A stretch of 64,000 nucleotides of DNA. It comes from F23-B02 sp946405205 (GTDB lineage: Bacteria; Bacillota; Clostridia; Oscillospirales; Oscillospiraceae). The stretch is from the NCBI GenBank assembly GCA_946405205.1, contig CAMJGL010000006.1, positions 1 through 64,000 on the forward strand, read 5' to 3'. Both the position numbers and the translations under genes were made by a program. This document shows, piece by piece, positions 59,616-64,000 of this stretch (its first letter is position 1; each line of letters starts with the position of its first letter). The notes beneath the pieces were generated by a model, which saw nothing but the letters and a program-made list of their open reading frames with translations, searched no databases and was not told the DNA's origin.

Positions 59616-60893
59616 TCATGTCACAAGCGCGCCGAGGGTGAGGATGCCGAGGTTATCCTTATAGATCTCGTCAAACTGCGATATCGGCAGCGGGTTTACG
59701 CCGCGTCCGGCCTCGATGGTATAGCCCGGGCGGTTAAAATCCTTAATGAACCAGTCCTTGTAGCCCGCGAAGCCCGAGGCATAGGGCGTATCCTCGACCG
59801 TGTAGCCGGACACCGCCGAAAAGGTATCGGCGATGGCGCGGGAGTTCGTCGGCTCATAGTCGAGAAATTTCCAGTAGATCACCTCGCCCTGCGTGTGATA
59901 TGCAAGAATTAAATTCGGAGAAAGGGACAAAGTAAAGTCATACATCGCACGGCTCTCGGGCGCGACGAGCGGAGCTGAGCCCACATAATCCGTGGGTGCG
60001 GGGCTGACAAAGCCCTGCGCGAATTTGATCTCACGCGCCTGCTCCCAGCCGGCGGGATACTGCAGATTAAGATCGACGCCGCGGATATTGGCCTTCCAGC
60101 CCGAGGGAAACGGTATCGAGGGATAATTCCGCGCAATGGAGACCGCGTTCTGATAATACTCGCCGCTTGTCAGCTCGCCCGTTACAAGGTCGACGCCGTC
60201 GGGGTCAACGCAGGGAGCTATGTAGATATTCGATCTGGCGAAAATTTCCGCCGCGCTGCGGCCGAAAATACTGCCGCCGTAGGCATAGGCGTGGGCGAGC
60301 TGCTCTGCGAATTTGAGCAGCACGGGCGTGGTTATCCATTCGTTCGCGTGATGGCTGGCGTTATAAAAGACCCGATTGCTCCCCTGCCCCGCCGACATGA
60401 ACCACAGCGTTCTGCCCATGACGCTTTTTCCGATCTCACCTATTTTAATAAACGGATAACGCGCCGCGATGCCCCGCAAGCAGTAGGCTGTCAGCGCGGA
60501 GGTGAAGCTTATCGTCGTGGGTACGACGTCAAAGGGCAGCGGCACGGTCACGCTGCTGCCGATTCGCAAATTTTCCGCGTTCAAATTGGGGTTTGCCGTG
60601 TTTATCGCCTCAAGGGTGGTTCCGTATTGCTGAGCAAGCGAGAATAGCGTGTCGCCGCGGTGTATGCGGTGGACCGCGTAGCCCGTGTACCACGGAACGA
60701 GCGTCCTGTGCGTCGCGGGCCCGACGAGGCCGTCGGCGACAAGGCCGTTATCCGATTGAAAATGCAGCACCGCGTTTCGCGTCTGAGTTCCGAAAATACC
60801 GTCGAGCGCAAGCGTTCCGTAGCCGGCACGGTTTAGCGCAAGCTGCAGGAGCTGGACCGACGGCCCTTCGCTCCCGTATTTTAAAATTTTCAT
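59616..60893 (-). CDS. M14 zinc carboxypeptidase with PG-binding and LysM domains (ENP1-like)
   Basis: The 425-residue enzyme probably cleaves gamma-D-Glu-diaminopimelate bonds in cell-wall peptides. Residues 1-70 are a peptidoglycan-binding domain ('LDGIFGTQTRNAVLHFQ'), about 75-120 a LysM ('HRGDTLFSLAQQYGTTLEAI'), then the M14 domain with zinc ligands in 'SHHANEW' and 'AYHTQG' and the catalytic Glu in 'YTIEAGRG'. There is no signal peptide, as in forespore or mother-cell enzymes. This is chromosomal DNA, GC-rich compared with the ICE. Confidence 0.9.
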   Translation of the reverse strand: MKILKYGSEGPSVQLLQLALNRAGYGTLALDGIFGTQTRNAVLHFQSDNGLVADGLVGPATHRTLVPWYTGYAVHRIHRGDTLFSLAQQYGTTLEAINTANPNLNAENLRIGSSVTVPLPFDVVPTTISFTSALTAYCLRGIAARYPFIKIGEIGKSVMGRTLWFMSAGQGSNRVFYNASHHANEWITTPVLLKFAEQLAHAYAYGGSIFGRSAAEIFARSNIYIAPCVDPDGVDLVTGELTSGEYYQNAVSIARNYPSIPFPSGWKANIRGVDLNLQYPAGWEQAREIKFAQGFVSPAPTDYVGSAPLVAPESRAMYDFTLSLSPNLILAYHTQGEVIYWKFLDYEPTNSRAIADTFSAVSGYTVEDTPYASGFAGYKDWFIKDFNRPGYTIEAGRGVNPLPISQFDEIYKDNLGILTLGALVT

Positions 60894-61037
60894 TTTTCAC
60901 TCTCCTTATTCATCGTAAAAATTGTCTGCGCCGATTTTCGCTGACAGTACGGCGTCAGGTAACGCAGAAAGAATTAGCCTGCTTTATTCTACGCACACAC
61001 TCACATACTTTATGTGTGGATGATTGGAGGTGAAAGT

Positions 61038-62018
61038 TTGACAATTAAAAAAATCACGGGCTTTGTGATCGCCGCCATACTTTGCTTTACAATGAGCGCG
61101 GCGGCGCTGGCCCAAAGCCTTGTGCCGGGCGGAAAAGCCCTCGGCATAAGAATGACTACCGACGGTGTGATGGTGGCCGGAGTCTCGGAGGTCGAAACCG
61201 AAAACGGTGTGGTTTCTCCCGCCGCGGACGCGGGAATAATCAAGGGCGACATCATAACGAGGCTCGGCGGCACCGAGATAGACACCGCGGAGGACTTCAA
61301 GGCCGCCGCTTCCGGGCTCAGCGGCGAAAAGATATCCGTGACAGTTGACCGGCAGGGCAAGACAAGGCAGTTCAACATTCAGCCCGCCCTCGGCAGCGAC
61401 GGCGGCTGGAAGCTCGGCCTCTGGCTCAGGGACGGCGTTAGCGGCGTCGGTACGCTGACCTTCTACGACCCCGAAAGCGGCGTATACGGCGCGCTGGGGC
61501 ACAGCATAAGCGACGCTGACACCGGAGCGGTGCTCCCTCTCGGCGACGGCAGCATTTACGACGCCGAGATAGTCGGCATCGTCCCCGGCCAGGTCGGCGC
61601 CCCGGGCGAGCTTGACGGCGACGCCGACGAAGCAGCCTTCCTCGGCGACATCAGGCTAAACTGCGGCTGCGGTATCTTCGGCGCGGCGGATTTTGAGGGC
61701 GAGCTTCTGGAAACGGGCGAGATAAAGACCGGCAAGGCGACTATCTATTGCACCGTTTCGGGCGACACTGTGAGCGAGTATGAAATTGAGATCAAAAAGG
61801 TGTACGAGACCTCCGACTTCACGACCGTCATGCTGACGGTGACGGATCCTGAGCTTCTGGCTCAGACCGGCGGCATAGTGCAGGGGATGTCGGGAAGCCC
61901 CATAATTCAGGAGGGAAAGCTTGTGGGTGCTGTTACCCATGTGTTTGTAAACGACCCTACCTCGGGCTACGGCATCAGCATTCAGGATATGCTGAGCATG
62001 GCGGAGAAATGCGCATAA
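61038..62018 (+). CDS. spoIVB: SpoIVB-type serine peptidase
   Basis: The 326-residue protein has an N-terminal membrane helix, a PDZ domain (about 40-120) and an S55 peptidase domain with His in 'GALGHSI' and Ser in 'MSGSPII'. SpoIVB signals across the forespore membranes to activate sigma-K in Bacillus and has related roles in Clostridia. The TTG start is chosen because GGAGG lies 7 bases upstream; the ATG at 61020 has no such site. It is divergent from the M14 gene; 144 bases lie between them. Confidence 0.9.
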   Translation: MTIKKITGFVIAAILCFTMSAAALAQSLVPGGKALGIRMTTDGVMVAGVSEVETENGVVSPAADAGIIKGDIITRLGGTEIDTAEDFKAAASGLSGEKISVTVDRQGKTRQFNIQPALGSDGGWKLGLWLRDGVSGVGTLTFYDPESGVYGALGHSISDADTGAVLPLGDGSIYDAEIVGIVPGQVGAPGELDGDADEAAFLGDIRLNCGCGIFGAADFEGELLETGEIKTGKATIYCTVSGDTVSEYEIEIKKVYETSDFTTVMLTVTDPELLAQTGGIVQGMSGSPIIQEGKLVGAVTHVFVNDPTSGYGISIQDMLSMAEKCA

Positions 62019-62041
62019 CACCGGAAAAACCGAATACGAAA

Positions 62042-62069
62042 ACAAGGACGGGCTCTTGCCCGTCCTTGT
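62042..62069 (-). terminator. intrinsic terminator between convergent genes
   Basis: ACAAGGACGGGC and GCCCGTCCTTGT form a perfect 12-bp stem with a TCTT loop; the minus-strand reading is followed by TTTTCG. Confidence 0.85.
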
Positions 62070-62070
62070 A

Positions 62071-63663
62071 CTATCCCATTTTTATAACCAGAACGCCGTT
62101 TACCATTTTCATGCATCCGTCGGAGGGGAACGCAGGCATCTCCTGCACCTGCGGGTCGGCCTTCAGGCTGTCGTGCAGCTCATCGCCGCAAAGCTTTATC
62201 GGGTAGTCCAGAACATATTTGAAGTACGCTTCATACGCATTGTAATAATAGCGCGAGGTATCACGGGGGATCGTGTTGTCCGAATCCAGTCCGGTTATAT
62301 AACGCACCTTTTCCATGCCGGGTACCGTTCCGGCGGTATTGTCCGCACCCACAAAGGCGACCGTTGTTTCTTCATACACATAGTCGTCCCGCTGCTCAAG
62401 CATCGTTACTACACGGGTCATCCTGCTCAGGGCCGCATCGGCCTCGAGCTCTTTTTTCACATAAGCCGTGTTCGCGAGCACAACATTCTGCCACAGCACG
62501 AAAAACGCCAGCAGGCAGGCCGCCGCACGAAGCAGCGATGTCTGACGTCCCGGGAGCATATCTTTGTCGCAGAATCTGTACGCCAGGCATACGAGAAAGA
62601 TATAGAAAAACCACACGGAGAAGACCATCAGGTCATGCACATTGTTTCCTCTGCTCAGAAAATAAATGCTTATCATTGCAAAGGGCAGCAGCAATGCCAG
62701 CAGGCAGACAAGGGCTATCCTGTCCGCCCCGTACTTTTTCCGCACGAAGACCCTGACAGTTTGTATGCACAGGGCGGCGGAAACACAGAGCACGGCGATG
62801 CCGAGCACGAGCCGCGGATAGGCTCTGTGAAGCACGGTCTCTCCCAAATATGTGAGCGCTGGCTTTATAAGACCCGCATAAAGCGCGAGCGGATCCTGCC
62901 CCTGAAAGGCAAACACATCCGTTCTCGTCTGAGGCGCGATGCCCGTTGCAGCGAAAACGAGCTTTCCCGCCAGCATATACAGCAGTCCGCCCAGCACAAG
63001 CATCAGAACGCCCCAGAGTCCGTGCCGGATAACGTCGCGGGTTTTTGCGTCATCGAACAGCTCCTTTATCGAGAGCGCGATAACAAGCGTCAGGGCGACG
63101 GAAAAATACGCCTGATATATGCCGATCGAAAAAAGCAGGCAGATACTGCCGGACAGACAGCGGACGGAGCTTCCGCCCTTTTTCCAGCAATACACCGACG
63201 CGGCCGCCAGCATCAGGGAAAACGCGTTAAAGTCAAACTCATAGATATATGTTGCGAGCTGGGAGATATATGTGATGTTGGTCACCATAAGTCCCGCGAT
63301 AATAAACACCGGCAGCCTTGAACGGACGTCAAAAAGCCGGACGACCATATACACCGCCGCCGCAGTCCAGAGCAGGCCGAGCAGACCGATCAGCCAGGGC
63401 AGCGTGACGGGGCCTCTGAACACCGCCCGGTAGAGCGGAACGAAAAATCTTCCGAGCTCGATCTTCCACGCTTCCTCCGTGGGCGTGGCAGCGAAGGCAT
63501 TCAGCACGTCATGGGAAAGGCTGCAGTGAAAGAAGCCGTAAGCATGGGCAAGCAGGCCCCAGAAGAGCACCGAGGCGGCACAGAGAAGCACTATGTTTTT
63601 TTGTTCCTTCAGGCCGCATTTCAGCCTGTCCGCCGTTTGCTGCAATGACAGACAACACCTCAT
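62071..63663 (-). CDS. GtrII-family glucosyltransferase-like membrane protein
   Basis: The 530-residue polytopic protein has about eleven hydrophobic helices. 'LFSIGIYQAYFSVALTLV' and the early 'HAYGFFHCSLSHDVLNA' match the GtrII family, whose members transfer glucose to surface polymers from lipid-linked donors. The actual acceptor here is unknown. AGGAGG lies upstream of the ATG. Confidence 0.8.
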   Translation of the reverse strand: MRCCLSLQQTADRLKCGLKEQKNIVLLCAASVLFWGLLAHAYGFFHCSLSHDVLNAFAATPTEEAWKIELGRFFVPLYRAVFRGPVTLPWLIGLLGLLWTAAAVYMVVRLFDVRSRLPVFIIAGLMVTNITYISQLATYIYEFDFNAFSLMLAAASVYCWKKGGSSVRCLSGSICLLFSIGIYQAYFSVALTLVIALSIKELFDDAKTRDVIRHGLWGVLMLVLGGLLYMLAGKLVFAATGIAPQTRTDVFAFQGQDPLALYAGLIKPALTYLGETVLHRAYPRLVLGIAVLCVSAALCIQTVRVFVRKKYGADRIALVCLLALLLPFAMISIYFLSRGNNVHDLMVFSVWFFYIFLVCLAYRFCDKDMLPGRQTSLLRAAACLLAFFVLWQNVVLANTAYVKKELEADAALSRMTRVVTMLEQRDDYVYEETTVAFVGADNTAGTVPGMEKVRYITGLDSDNTIPRDTSRYYYNAYEAYFKYVLDYPIKLCGDELHDSLKADPQVQEMPAFPSDGCMKMVNGVLVIKMG

Positions 63664-63706
63664 TTATCGTGTTCCTCCTGTATTATCAGAGCAGGCAATA
63701 TGAAGC

Positions 63707-63734
63707 TTCAGGGGCGAGCCTCGCCACCCCTGAA
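63707..63734. repeat. inverted repeat between the GtrII and LOG genes
   Basis: TTCAGGGG and CCCCTGAA are perfect arms with an inner GGCGA/TCGCC pairing. There is no T run, so it may be a processing or stability element rather than a terminator. Confidence 0.5.
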
Positions 63735-63737
63735 ACC

Positions 63738-64000
63738 TCACTTGTTATAGTCCTCAAGGCGCCTTATGCTGCCCTTTCGCGGGACATAGCGCGCAATGCA
63801 CTCAAGCGCCTGTCCGGGGGTATCGGCCAGCTCATAAAGCTCAAGGCAGCCGCGTGACATGAAGCGCTGACGCGCCGTGTTTTCAAGCATTTGCTGCATG
63901 GGGGCATAGTAGTCGTTGGTGTTCAGGACGACTATCGCCCTGTCCGAGCGTCCGAGCTGCTTGAGCGTGAGCATCTCAAAAAACTCCTCGAAGGTGCCTA
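63738..64000 (-). CDS. LOG-family (TIGR00730) protein, C-terminal part (partial)
   Basis: The frame runs off the right edge. The visible start 'GTFEEFFEMLTLKQLG' is the end of the 'GGxGTxEE' motif of LOG-type phosphoribohydrolases, followed by 'AIVVLNTNDYY' and an 'MLENTARQRFM' helix, as in the family. The N-terminal Rossmann part lies outside. Family enzymes release nucleobases from nucleoside monophosphates; the role in Clostridia is unclear. Confidence 0.85.
   Translation of the reverse strand, partial: GTFEEFFEMLTLKQLGRSDRAIVVLNTNDYYAPMQQMLENTARQRFMSRGCLELYELADTPGQALECIARYVPRKGSIRRLEDYNK

Overview
The window is mostly the right-hand part of a large integrative and conjugative element (ICE) of the Tn1549/CTn (Tn916-superfamily) type, followed from about 59.5 kb by 4.5 kb of host chromosome. 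The element's left end lies outside the window. The host looks like a spore-forming Clostridia member, probably a gut commensal: the flank has a SpoIVB-type sporulation protease, a gamma-D-glutamyl-diaminopimelate-type endopeptidase, a GtrII-family membrane protein and a LOG-family protein, all more GC-rich than the ICE cargo. I cannot name the genus.

Layout. 0-16.6 kb: the tail of a ParB-like gene, a giant sortase-anchored thioester/Cna-B surface protein, small conserved ICE genes, and a 2879-residue DNA methylase/SNF2 helicase with a tnpV gene nested inside it in another frame. 16.7-22.1 kb: an insertion region with an AT-rich L,D-transpeptidase operon, an XRE regulator, a frameshifted SLOG gene and an AbiE toxin-antitoxin pair. 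22.2-36.7 kb: the transfer core (DUF3848, Toprim, Cys-rich protein, candidate oriT, DUF3789, MobC, relaxase, PcfB, ArdC-like, VirD4, Maff2, VirB6-like, PrgI, VirB4, DUF6075, sortase B, CHAP cell-wall hydrolase). 36.7-54.2 kb: cargo. 54.7-59.3 kb: sigma factor, structured non-coding stretch, MazF-like toxin, Xis and two tandem tyrosine integrases.

The cargo has two linked themes. The first is metal homeostasis: an ArsR repressor with a CxCxxC site, an AraC regulator, a CxxC metallochaperone, a Zn/Cd/Pb-type P-type ATPase and a second ArsR with a perfect alpha5 zinc-site pattern. A TTAAACAA-containing motif recurs before several of these units. The second is envelope stress: a two-component system, a D-Ala-D-Ala carboxypeptidase, a membrane-anchored PpiC/PrsA-like foldase, a fusion of a cation-diffusion-facilitator membrane domain to an HflK-like SPFH domain through a His-rich linker, then HflC and a second HflK. 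The carboxypeptidase and foldase operons start from near-duplicate 86-bp cassettes (hairpin plus promoter). The L,D-transpeptidase operon 30 kb away has a related promoter with an 11-bp direct repeat in place of a -35 box.

My main hypothesis is that the ICE carries a regulon for cell-wall remodelling and membrane quality control, driven by one OmpR-family regulator. L,D-transpeptidase plus D,D-carboxypeptidase plus a two-component system recalls the chromosomal Ldt/Ddc bypass known in Enterococcus faecium. This is inference from sequence layout only.
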